Shown piece by piece: positions 22,870 through 30,317 of a DNA stretch of 34,789 nt. Under the pieces are notes generated by a model that searched no databases, was not told the DNA's origin, and worked only from the letters and a program-made list of their open reading frames with translations. Numbering within the stretch: position 1 is the stretch's first letter; each line of letters opens with the position of its first letter. The stretch is from a virus. Location: IMG/VR virus record IMGVR_UViG_3300010938_000095, positions 1 through 34,789 of that record. One strand, written 5' to 3'. The position numbers and the translations under genes were made by a program.

Positions 22870-25800
22870 ATGAAAAAAACACTCATCATCTCTTCGATTA
22901 TCGGGTTGTTCTTGGGGGGAATCATAGGCGTACAGTATTTCAAACAGTATTTCAAAAGTGCGGAACCGACTTTGGGAGCCGCTGTTTCTTGGGATGGGAA
23001 CTTTTCAACACAAATCCTCCAACCCATGCAAGCGTTTTGGGGCGCACAAATACGCGGTGATCATTTTGTTTCAACCTCTACCACAGCAATAAACACCCTC
23101 CCGCAAGCATTCTTTACCCAAGCATCGTCAACGGAATTTTGTCTGACGGGGGACACCTGTATCGGTGTGTGGCCTATAGGCGGAGTCTCTACAGGCGGAG
23201 TATCTACCTCTACGAACGAAACAGCAGGCCGTGTCCCGTATTGGACGAGTAATTCAGGCACTCCGGCCCTCTTAGGTGAAATAGCCACCGGCACCGTCTC
23301 ATCCTCTGGCGGGATCACCACCACGGCATCTCGCTACGTCCTCAATGGTGCATTGACTATTGGCTGCACAGCGGCTACGGCCGCAGCCACGGGATGTCTT
23401 CAAAGTGCCGACTGGAGCAACTTCAACAACAAGATTTCTTCTTCCTCACTCTCTGCGGGCTTTCCTCTTTCATACGATTCAGGCACGGGAGCCTTTTCAT
23501 GGATTGGTCTAGCCAGCTCATCAAACATCGCAGCTCCACAGGTTCTCTACGCCACCGGAGCTAACACGTTTGCTTCAGTAGCTACAGGCACAATCTCCTC
23601 TTCAGGAGGAATTACGACCACAGCTGGCCGTGCGGCTCTTGGAGGGACGCTCGCCATAGGCTGTACGGTCGCTGATGGTAGCAACGCCGGGTGCCTCTCC
23701 GCGACTGATTGGAGCACGTTCAATAGCAAACAAGCAGCTATTTCCGTCACCTGGCCCATCACGCTTTCAGGGGCGACGGTGGGCTTCAACGGCCTTGCTA
23801 CAACGTCAACCTGGACTAATGGACAGCTCGTCTATGTCAACAGTGGCAATACCGTCACGAGCGTAGCCACAACCACTCTCTCAGGAACCGCCAACCAGAT
23901 CTCTATTTCAAATTCTCCGGTAGTCATAGGTGCATCTGGCGCGGTTCTTTCACTTCCTTCCCACGTCATTTTCCCTGGAAACTTCCAAGCTACGCAATCC
24001 ACAACGACCCACGCCACGACCACGGGCAGCTTCTACATCACCCCGCTCGGCACTGCCGCAGGCACCTTCCTGGCCGCAGACCCCACGGGCCGCGTCATTG
24101 CGACGACGAGTCCGAGTGGCGCACCTGGAGGCTCTAACACCCAACTCCAATTCAATGACAATGGGAGCTTTGGTGGAGCGGCTATTACCTATGAGATTTT
24201 TGATGGCTGGGTGCCCGCACTACGCGGCGATTCAAACGGCCTACACATTCTAGGAAACGGCGGCGTAGCGGCACTTTTCTCCGATGATACTTACTCCAGA
24301 GGATTCTCTGCCGAAGCAACCGACGTAAACATCTATGCAGTCAGTGATCCTGGCGAAAAGATACGGCTTTTCACCCAGGGCGGTCAGTACGATTTCGCCG
24401 GTGATTTCGCCAACCTTAAGTATGGTATCCTCGACTTCTCCTCTATTGCCGCTACCGACAAACGGTTCCTTCTGCCTAATCTCTCCGGCACCTTCCTTCT
24501 CGCCACCGGTACACAGAACTTCATTTTAGGAAATGGCACGTCCTCCAGCGCCACCACCACCAACCTCTTCGCCACCACCGCAAGCTCGACCAACCTCTTC
24601 TCGACGTCACTCACCACCGGCCTTGCAACCACCAGCCAGGCGACCACAACCGTTCTCTCTGTCTCACGCATAGCCTCCACCACTGCCCTCACCATCTCCG
24701 GCCTCGGCAACGGCTCCACCCAGTGTCTCCAGATCAGTGGAACGGGAGCAGTATCCGGAACGGGAAGTGCTTGCGGTGGTGGCAACTCCAAGTGGGCTAC
24801 TTCGACGGCAACCGGATATCCGTCCGATACTGGCATTTCGCCAAACGGAGCGATCTTCGTCGGCATCGGCACCACGACGCCGCGCTGGGCGCTCCAAATT
24901 GCCTCCTCGACCAGATCACAGCTCACGCTCACCGACCAGAGTGCGGGCACAAACCTCAAGCACTGGTCGGTGCGCTCAGCCGGAGGCAACCTCTACTTTG
25001 CGACGAGTTCCGATAGCACATTTGCGACGTCGACGGGGGCTGGGCCGCTCACAATCACAGGCAACGGCAACGTCGGGATTGGGACGACGAATCCTATAAA
25101 CGGCAAGCTGGAAATCTCGCAAATTTCGGCGAGCGCGGTAAGCGTATATGCGGGGGCCAATATGAGTTCCGTCAACGCAGCTCCGACATTCCGCGCACAA
25201 GCCTACTCTCCATCGTATGAGCTCCTTGATAAGGACGGAGTGCAAAACTGGTACTTTGGGCTAGACGACAATGATAGCGACAAACTCAAAATTGGCCGCG
25301 GTTACGGGCCGCATCAGGGGGTTGCCGTGGCGATTACGATCAACACCTCCGACGACGTCGGCATCGGCACTAACGTGCACAACAGCAGGTTGACCGTCAC
25401 CGGCGCTTCGGGCGCATCAACGAATGCCGATAGCGGCGTTGGCATATTTAAATTGACGACTGGCACGGGGCTTTCTACTGACAATTCGCTTCTCTTTGGC
25501 GTTCTAGACGACAACTACAGCTGGATACAGGCCTCTGATCCTGGCAACCAGACGCGCAATCTCGTTCTTCAAGCCTCTGGTGGCAACGTCGGCATCGGGA
25601 CGACGAGTCCAATTTCGATGCTCGACATCAAGGCAGCCACAGGTGACGGCAGCGGCATCCATCTCGAACGTAACGGATGGACGTCCAAGTTCCGTATCGG
25701 AGCAGTCGGTGCTGAGGGCGATGATTTCTGGCTCACCAATAATTACAAGGTATCGACCGGTGCAGTAGACTCGGCAGGTGATAGTGGTTCGACCTTCACT

Positions 25801-26721
25801 CGCTTGGGCACCAATTTTGTGAGTTTTGGTACCGCGCTTGCCGGAGCAGGAGTTCCGGTCGAACGTATGCGCATCGACAGCAGCGGCAACGTCGGCATTG
25901 CGACATCTTCACCGTGGCGGAAGCTCTCGGTCACCGGCACGGTCGCGGTCAACGGCCTTGGCACGGGCACCGGCGGTAATTATGTCTGTATAGACACGAG
26001 CACGTGGGAGATCTTGCGCGGCAATGGCTCTGCCTGCACCGCTTCTTCGATTCGCTTTAAGGAAAATATTGAGAACATTAACTACGGTCTTGCTTCGCTT
26101 CTTAAGCTTCGTCCGGTATCCTTCGCCTTCAAAGCGGATTCAAATATGGGCGAGGGGACACGTCTGGGCTTTATCGCAGAAGAGATGGCGACGATCATTC
26201 CTGAGGTGGTCACATTCGACAGCGAAGGGCAGCCGTTTGGTCTCGACTACCCGGTCCTTACCGCTGTGCTCACTAAAGGCGTACAGGAGCTTTACACCGG
26301 CATTGCGCCGATGTTGGCCACGACCACCGCCTACGAGCTTACCCTTACGCCAACCACGACTGTCTCCACGACGACACCGTGGGTGGGCACGTTTGGCAAC
26401 GCGAGCACGGGCCTTAAGGACGCGATCAACCATTTCGCGGTGCAATTCTATCAGCAGTTTAATCGCACCCTCTCACCGCGCGTCATTCGCGGCGGCGTGT
26501 ACGCCATCGTGGGTATATTCGATCGCATCTTCGCTAAGGAGGTGCACACGGACAAGCTCTGCCTCGCGGATAGATCGGGTGAAACTTGTATTACCCGCTC
26601 GCAACTCGATGCGCTTATCGCCGGAGTCGCCGCGGGTGGCGGAACGCCTGCCGACCCAGCAACCCTTCATTTAAATGGCCTTATCAACTCCGACGGAATC
26701 ATAAACATCTCCACACAATGA
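22870..26721 (+). CDS. Large tail fibre with C-terminal S74 intramolecular chaperone
   Basis: A 1283-residue fibre. It opens with a signal-anchor-like segment (TLIISSIIGLFLGGIIGVQY, residues 3-22). Thr/Ser-rich beta repeats follow, including two 99-residue tandem units (23284-23877), Thr-rich triplets near residue 560-590, and several GNVGIGTT-type repeats. The C-terminal domain SSIRFKENIENINYG, with LGFIAEEMATIIPEV, is the peptidase S74 (endosialidase-type) chaperone: S1059 and K1064 fit the Ser-x4-Lys self-cleavage site. Cleavage before S1059 would release about 225 residues, longer than a minimal S74 domain; the last 60 (VHTDKLC, TCITRSQLDALI) resemble the ends of Parcubacteria surface proteins. 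It probably carries the main receptor-binding function. Confidence 0.85.
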   Translation: MKKTLIISSIIGLFLGGIIGVQYFKQYFKSAEPTLGAAVSWDGNFSTQILQPMQAFWGAQIRGDHFVSTSTTAINTLPQAFFTQASSTEFCLTGDTCIGVWPIGGVSTGGVSTSTNETAGRVPYWTSNSGTPALLGEIATGTVSSSGGITTTASRYVLNGALTIGCTAATAAATGCLQSADWSNFNNKISSSSLSAGFPLSYDSGTGAFSWIGLASSSNIAAPQVLYATGANTFASVATGTISSSGGITTTAGRAALGGTLAIGCTVADGSNAGCLSATDWSTFNSKQAAISVTWPITLSGATVGFNGLATTSTWTNGQLVYVNSGNTVTSVATTTLSGTANQISISNSPVVIGASGAVLSLPSHVIFPGNFQATQSTTTHATTTGSFYITPLGTAAGTFLAADPTGRVIATTSPSGAPGGSNTQLQFNDNGSFGGAAITYEIFDGWVPALRGDSNGLHILGNGGVAALFSDDTYSRGFSAEATDVNIYAVSDPGEKIRLFTQGGQYDFAGDFANLKYGILDFSSIAATDKRFLLPNLSGTFLLATGTQNFILGNGTSSSATTTNLFATTASSTNLFSTSLTTGLATTSQATTTVLSVSRIASTTALTISGLGNGSTQCLQISGTGAVSGTGSACGGGNSKWATSTATGYPSDTGISPNGAIFVGIGTTTPRWALQIASSTRSQLTLTDQSAGTNLKHWSVRSAGGNLYFATSSDSTFATSTGAGPLTITGNGNVGIGTTNPINGKLEISQISASAVSVYAGANMSSVNAAPTFRAQAYSPSYELLDKDGVQNWYFGLDDNDSDKLKIGRGYGPHQGVAVAITINTSDDVGIGTNVHNSRLTVTGASGASTNADSGVGIFKLTTGTGLSTDNSLLFGVLDDNYSWIQASDPGNQTRNLVLQASGGNVGIGTTSPISMLDIKAATGDGSGIHLERNGWTSKFRIGAVGAEGDDFWLTNNYKVSTGAVDSAGDSGSTFTRLGTNFVSFGTALAGAGVPVERMRIDSSGNVGIATSSPWRKLSVTGTVAVNGLGTGTGGNYVCIDTSTWEILRGNGSACTASSIRFKENIENINYGLASLLKLRPVSFAFKADSNMGEGTRLGFIAEEMATIIPEVVTFDSEGQPFGLDYPVLTAVLTKGVQELYTGIAPMLATTTAYELTLTPTTTVSTTTPWVGTFGNASTGLKDAINHFAVQFYQQFNRTLSPRVIRGGVYAIVGIFDRIFAKEVHTDKLCLADRSGETCITRSQLDALIAGVAAGGGTPADPATLHLNGLINSDGIINISTQ
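23284..23877 (+). repeat. Two 99-codon tandem repeats in the fibre
   Basis: ATGTVSSSGGITTTASRYVL (from 23284) and ATGTISSSGGITTTAGRAAL (from 23581) begin units exactly 297 bases apart. Each contains a Cys pair (IGCTxAxxxxxGCL) and DWSxFNxK. They look like repeated fibre knob modules. Confidence 0.65.
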
Positions 26722-26761
26722 CCCCCTCCATTACCAACATGCGCGGTTCGCCTATGTAGCA

Positions 26762-27517
26762 ATGAACTCACCCAAGATTGTTTTTCTTGACCTCGAAACG
26801 CGACCCTTACTGGGTTACACGTGGGGGAGATACGAGACGAACGTTTTGGAAGTTTATCAATCGTGGGCCATCCTCTCCTTCGCCTACAAATGGCTTGGAG
26901 AGAAGCGCATCCACATCAAAGCGCTCCCTGACTATCCGAGGTACAAGAAGGACAAGCAGAATGACCGCGACCTTGTGCGCGACCTATGGAAGCTCCTCGA
27001 CGAAGCGGAGGTGGTGATTGCCCAGAATGGGGATTCGTTCGACATCAAGAAGGCACGCGCACGTTTCATCTACCACGGGCTTAAACCCACCTCGCCTTTT
27101 AAGACCATCGACACCATGAAGGTAATGCGCCACCGCTTCGCATTTGATAGCAACAAGCTCGACGACGTTTCTAAGGAGCTGAAGATCGGCGCGAAGCTCC
27201 CACACACCGGCTGGAATCTCTGGAAGGGCTGTATGGAGGGGAACATGAAAGCGTGGGCGCTCATGAAGCGCTACAACGTCCACGACATCCGGCTACTCGA
27301 AAAGCTCTACCTCAGACTTCGGCCGTGGATAGAGAACCACCCCAACTACAATCTCTACTTAGGCTCCCGCATGAACTGCCCCAACTGCGGCGAGCCGACA
27401 CTTCAGAAGCGGGGAACGTTAGTACAGCGCTCATATATCTATATTCGCTACCAGTGCAAGAACTGCGGCAGGTGGAGCAAAGGAGAAGCACTTAAAAGCC
27501 TAAAACCTGTTTCATGA
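26762..27517 (+). CDS. DnaQ/RNase H-like 3'-5' exonuclease with zinc ribbon
   Basis: A 251-residue protein with the three exonuclease motifs of the predicted RNase H-like (PF13482-type) 3'-5' exonucleases: FLDLETRP (D10, E12), AQNGDSFD (N89, D94) and YNVHDI (D175). A C-terminal zinc ribbon (CPNCG at 206-210, CKNCG at 232-236) would bind nucleic acid. The full acidic set is present, so it should be catalytic. The gene lies between fibre and lysis genes rather than with the other recombination genes, and its stop overlaps the next start by four bases. Roles could include host DNA or RNA degradation; substrate unknown. Confidence 0.75.
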   Translation: MNSPKIVFLDLETRPLLGYTWGRYETNVLEVYQSWAILSFAYKWLGEKRIHIKALPDYPRYKKDKQNDRDLVRDLWKLLDEAEVVIAQNGDSFDIKKARARFIYHGLKPTSPFKTIDTMKVMRHRFAFDSNKLDDVSKELKIGAKLPHTGWNLWKGCMEGNMKAWALMKRYNVHDIRLLEKLYLRLRPWIENHPNYNLYLGSRMNCPNCGEPTLQKRGTLVQRSYIYIRYQCKNCGRWSKGEALKSLKPVS

Positions 27518-27936
27518 GTGAGAATCCGAAAGACAAAGTAGGTCGAACTAAAGTTCCTTTTCATGTGATTCCGCCTCAAGTGTTGGCGGAAGTAGCGCTC
27601 GGCCTCTTTGAAGGTGGGAGGAAGTACGGCGAATATAATTATCGCGCTGCCACCGTCGCAATATCCGTCTACTACGACGCAGCTCTCCGGCATCTAACGG
27701 CCTTCTATGAGGGGGAAGACATCGACCCCGACTCCGGCCTTCACCACGTCAGCAAAGCCATCACCACACTCACAGTGCTGCGCGATGCCCTCCTCAACAA
27801 CAAGTTTTTAGACGACCGACCTCCGAAGCCGACTAACGCAGAGTGGATGAAAGAAGCAAACGCCAAAGCAGCCGCCATTGTGGACAAGTACCCTAATCCA
27901 GTGCCGCCGTTTACTGATACTATGAAGGGTACATGA
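27514..27936 (+). CDS. MazZ-like dATP/dGTP diphosphohydrolase family protein
   Basis: A 140-residue protein with the signature of the dATP/dGTP diphosphohydrolase N-terminal family (DUF5664, to which phage MazZ belongs): VPFHVIPPQVLAEVALGL, then GGRKYGEYNYR (34-44), then YYDAALRHLTAFYEGEDIDP (53-72) and DSGLHHVSKA (73-82). In this all-alpha MazG-like fold the Glu/Asp cluster binds metal and cleaves a dNTP to dNMP and pyrophosphate. It starts inside the exonuclease stop and overlaps the next gene by four bases. PurZ and DatZ, partners of MazZ in 2-aminoadenine phages, were not seen, so the role may simply be nucleotide-pool control. Confidence 0.75.
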   Translation: MSENPKDKVGRTKVPFHVIPPQVLAEVALGLFEGGRKYGEYNYRAATVAISVYYDAALRHLTAFYEGEDIDPDSGLHHVSKAITTLTVLRDALLNNKFLDDRPPKPTNAEWMKEANAKAAAIVDKYPNPVPPFTDTMKGT

Positions 27937-29291
27937 ACCGTGGCGTTGATCTTGAACGCGAGATAGCCGAACAGCGTGGCGATGAGTGGAAGTTTGGAGC
28001 CGCCTCTCCCGCGTGCGTCTTTGCCGTATCCCTCAAAGATCGCAGCCTCTCCCTACCCAATGGCGAGCTTCAGCAGGGCTTGGAAGATTTTAGCGATTGT
28101 GTCACTCGCGCTTACCTCAACATTCTTGAGACGAAGTTCACCTACCGCTACCGCGCCAATCTCATCAAGGAGGAAAACGCCAAGTGGCTTTTCGAGAAAG
28201 GCTACGTCACATTCCGCGACGGCCTTCCCTACGTTGAGTTCAGTGACCGCTTCACCGCGATCAAGGGCGGAACCACCCGCACAGGTGCCTCCCTCAAAGC
28301 ACCAGCCCAGGCCATTCACCAGTACGGCCTTATTCCAAAGTTCATGCTGCCCAAGGAGCCGACTATGCGCTTTGACGACTACCATGATCCGAGCAAGATC
28401 ACGCCGGAGATGGAGGAGATCGGCAAGCAGTTCCTTCGTCGCTTCGCAATCAACTACGAGCAGGTTTCCGTTGCCGACCTCGACGCGCTTCTCACTATGG
28501 ATATGGCGAACATTGCGGTGTGCGCGTGGCCGGAGCCGCAAAATGGCGAATATCCGCGAACCGATGGCCCTTTCAACCACGCAGTCATGGCATTTGGCCT
28601 TCCACGAACCTTTATATTCGACAACTACCCTGAGACGTATTCCGACTCGCGAGAGTGGGTGAAGAAGATCGCCGCCAATTACAAAATCTACGACTATGGC
28701 TACCGCATCTACGTCTCATCCGAGACGACCGAGGAAGAGCGTCGCATCCAACTCACCATCTTCCAGGTGCTCCTCAAGTACGGCCTCATCAGCTTCTTTG
28801 CGGAAGCATGGAGACGCTTTTGGAAACCGGCTATAGACACTTCCCCTACCGTTCCCCCAGTGCCGGCACCAGCGCCGGAGAGCAACCGCGAGCGGCTTCA
28901 CGAGGAGGCACTTCTCTCCATCGGCACCGACGCTTCACCGCTCGACCACACCCCCGACGAGTTCGGCTGTGCTGAAAGCCTCTCACTCATTGTCAGGCGA
29001 GCCTTTCCCGATTTCAAAGCCCCGTTCACCTCAACCATCGACCTCGCCGCCTATCTCGACAAACGCACCGACCTCTTTAAGCGCACCATAATATACAAGC
29101 CAGGATGCATTATCGTCTCTCCACGAGTAGGCACCGTGCCAGGTCACTGCGGCTTCTTTACCGACGGCTCCCGCATCATCTCCAACGACAGCAAGAGTGG
29201 CCTCATGCAGAACAACTACAGTTGGAATGGATGGGTGCAAGAGTTCAAGGATCGTCGCGGACTTCGTATTTTTATATGGGAGCCTCTATGA
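27933..29291 (+). CDS. Tandem cysteine peptidase: papain-like plus CHAP/NlpC-like
   Basis: A 452-residue protein with two cysteine-peptidase-like domains. The first (about 45-265) is papain-like (C1): DCVTRA with C56 at a helix start, NHAVMAFG with H216, and FDNYPETY with N231, the usual Cys-His-Asn order. A hydrophobic helix (FQVLLKYGLISFFAEAW, about 277-293) and a Pro-rich linker (305-316) follow. The second domain (about 335-450) has GCAESL with C346 and PGHCGFF with H405, then SNDSKSG, as in CHAP/NlpC-P60 peptidoglycan hydrolases. It precedes the lysis cassette, so a peptidoglycan or surface-protein cutting role fits. I know of no named protein with exactly this pairing; I cannot check novelty here. 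Confidence 0.65.
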   Translation: MNRGVDLEREIAEQRGDEWKFGAASPACVFAVSLKDRSLSLPNGELQQGLEDFSDCVTRAYLNILETKFTYRYRANLIKEENAKWLFEKGYVTFRDGLPYVEFSDRFTAIKGGTTRTGASLKAPAQAIHQYGLIPKFMLPKEPTMRFDDYHDPSKITPEMEEIGKQFLRRFAINYEQVSVADLDALLTMDMANIAVCAWPEPQNGEYPRTDGPFNHAVMAFGLPRTFIFDNYPETYSDSREWVKKIAANYKIYDYGYRIYVSSETTEEERRIQLTIFQVLLKYGLISFFAEAWRRFWKPAIDTSPTVPPVPAPAPESNRERLHEEALLSIGTDASPLDHTPDEFGCAESLSLIVRRAFPDFKAPFTSTIDLAAYLDKRTDLFKRTIIYKPGCIIVSPRVGTVPGHCGFFTDGSRIISNDSKSGLMQNNYSWNGWVQEFKDRRGLRIFIWEPL

Positions 29292-29464
29292 CTTACTTTG
29301 GTTCACAGCAAGGGAGCGCGTTTGGGGAGGATCACTTCCCCTCTACGCTACATGTCTCCCTACGGGGAAATGACCAAAAGAACACCCATAAAAAAAGGCT
29401 TTTTGAGCCATTTCCCCAGGCTGTGGACATTGCACGTTTTATGAGGGGCGCTTATCAGATATAA
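29288..29464 (+). CDS. Doubtful small ORF coupled to the peptidase gene
   Basis: ATG 29288 overlaps the preceding stop (ATGA) and opens a 58-codon frame, MTYFGSQQGSAFGEDHFPST and onward, with a basic middle and the end RFMRGAYQI. No family is recognised. Its DNA contains a long inverted repeat (29364-29417) and its end lies on the holin promoter, so the stretch may be mainly regulatory. Translational coupling is the only argument for a gene. Confidence 0.3.
   Translation: MTYFGSQQGSAFGEDHFPSTLHVSLRGNDQKNTHKKRLFEPFPQAVDIARFMRGAYQI
29364..29417. repeat. Long inverted repeat upstream of the lysis cassette
   Basis: GGGGAAATG (29364-29372) and CATTTCCCC (29409-29417) are perfect 9-bp arms. Inside them CCAAAAG can pair with CTTTTTG with one bulge, giving a stem of roughly 15 pairs. 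The loop also holds the self-complementary AAAAAG-G-CTTTTT. A T-tract after the right arm is missing, so a standard terminator is not indicated. It lies about 45 bases upstream of the holin promoter and could control lysis timing. Confidence 0.5.
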
Positions 29465-29465
29465 T
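29460..29465 (+). promoter_or_regulatory. -10 box predicting a leaderless holin mRNA
   Basis: TATAAT (29460-29465) ends 7 bases before the holin ATG at 29473. Unlike the four TGGTATAAT sites it lacks the TG extension (AGATATAAT), so it may be weaker or need an activator. Confidence 0.5.
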
Positions 29466-29472
29466 ATACAAT

Positions 29473-29652
29473 ATGGCACCCAGCTACATAGCAGCGATTG
29501 CGGCCATCTTAGTAAACCTTCAGGGTTTGCTAGGCCTCGATTTCTTGCCTGACCAGTGGGTAATGTTCTTGACCGTCGGCTTTGGCATAGTCATTGCCAT
29601 CCGCCAGATTCTCACAGGACGTTCCACCGTTGTCGGCAAACGACCGAACTAG
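29473..29652 (+). CDS. Candidate holin (two membrane segments)
   Basis: A 59-residue protein beginning MAPSYIAAIAAILVNLQGLL. Two hydrophobic stretches (YIAAIAAILVNLQGLLGL, about 5-22, and WVMFLTVGFGIVIAIRQIL, about 29-47) are separated by a short loop with Asp and Pro-Asp-Gln, and a basic tail (GRSTVVGKRPN) follows. This is the classical form of a small class II holin. The stop lies 11 bases before the probable lysin start, giving the usual holin-lysin order. There is no Shine-Dalgarno site, but a TATAAT box ends 7 bases before the ATG. Function rests on topology and context. Confidence 0.65.
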   Translation: MAPSYIAAIAAILVNLQGLLGLDFLPDQWVMFLTVGFGIVIAIRQILTGRSTVVGKRPN

Positions 29653-29663
29653 CAACTTCTCCG

Positions 29664-30317
29664 TTGGTTCTCGTCGAACCATTCGGGAATGAGAAGCGAC
29701 TGAAACTCCCCTATATTCGACACTTGTTTTCGACACTGTGCATCTATCTTTTCTGTAATAGCCTCGCACTCGCAGCCCCACCCCTCTCCAGACAGTTGGA
29801 GGCGGCTTCTTCACACCCCCAGGAGATAATTCTTTCCGTCGCTGACGAGTACGGCGTCTCGCGCTCTTTGATGACCAACATAGCATACAGTGAGTCTCGC
29901 TTCGATCCGTCAGCTGACAACGGCTATGACCGAGGACTTTTTCAAATCAATCGCAGGTACCACCCTGACGTTTCAGACGAGTGCGCCTTTGACGCTCTGT
30001 GCTCGACCAGGTGGGCCGCACAGCGTATCAAGGACGGCTATGCCCACGAGTGGGCTTCTGCTAACTGCTACCTATTCGTCAAAGCTCGTATCAAAGGACT
30101 TCCCCCGTCGAGTGAGTTAAAGCCCAACAGCACGCCTAAAATCGGCGCTGTGGCCTTGTTTGATTACGATGGAGTGAAACACTACGCCGAGGTAGTGTCG
30201 CTCAGTGCTGACCATTTTAGAGTGTTTGAGAGCAATTACACGGCGGGGCTCATCGACTACCGCGACGTCTCCTACGCCGACCCCTCACTTAAAGGATTTT
30301 GGGACAAGAGTATGTAA
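29664..30317 (+). CDS. Exported bifunctional lysin: SLT-type transglycosylase plus CHAP-like domain
   Basis: A 217-residue protein if started at TTG 29664; TTG 29724 is the other reasonable start, and both leave a signal sequence (HLFSTLCIYLFCNSLALAAPP, cleavage likely after ALA). The first domain has the lytic-transglycosylase core: GVSRSLMTNIAYSESRFDPS with catalytic Glu (E77), then DRGLFQIN. The second, from about residue 133, has ANCYLFVKARIKGLPP (C135), IGAVALFDYDG and KHYAEVV (H173), the order of CHAP/NlpC-type amidase-endopeptidases. It would cut both glycan strands and peptide stems. The signal sequence suggests Sec export, with the holin needed mainly for timing. A terminator follows. 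Upstream in-frame starts run through the holin gene and are unlikely. Confidence 0.75.
   Translation: MVLVEPFGNEKRLKLPYIRHLFSTLCIYLFCNSLALAAPPLSRQLEAASSHPQEIILSVADEYGVSRSLMTNIAYSESRFDPSADNGYDRGLFQINRRYHPDVSDECAFDALCSTRWAAQRIKDGYAHEWASANCYLFVKARIKGLPPSSELKPNSTPKIGAVALFDYDGVKHYAEVVSLSADHFRVFESNYTAGLIDYRDVSYADPSLKGFWDKSM

Noticed and set aside
24384-24989. 201-codon minus-strand open frame within the fibre gene
   Set aside because: It is antisense to a well-supported fibre with S74 domain; long antisense frames are common in Thr/Ala/Gly-rich coding DNA.
27514-27936. Evidence for a 2-aminoadenine (Z) genome
   Set aside because: Only a MazZ-like gene is present; no PurZ, DatZ or DpoZ was recognised, and the family is wider than Z-phages.
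27976-28975. Two long plus-strand frames over the double-peptidase gene
   Set aside because: Both overlap a gene with two recognisable catalytic sets and are Ser/Arg-rich, the usual look of a shifted reading frame.
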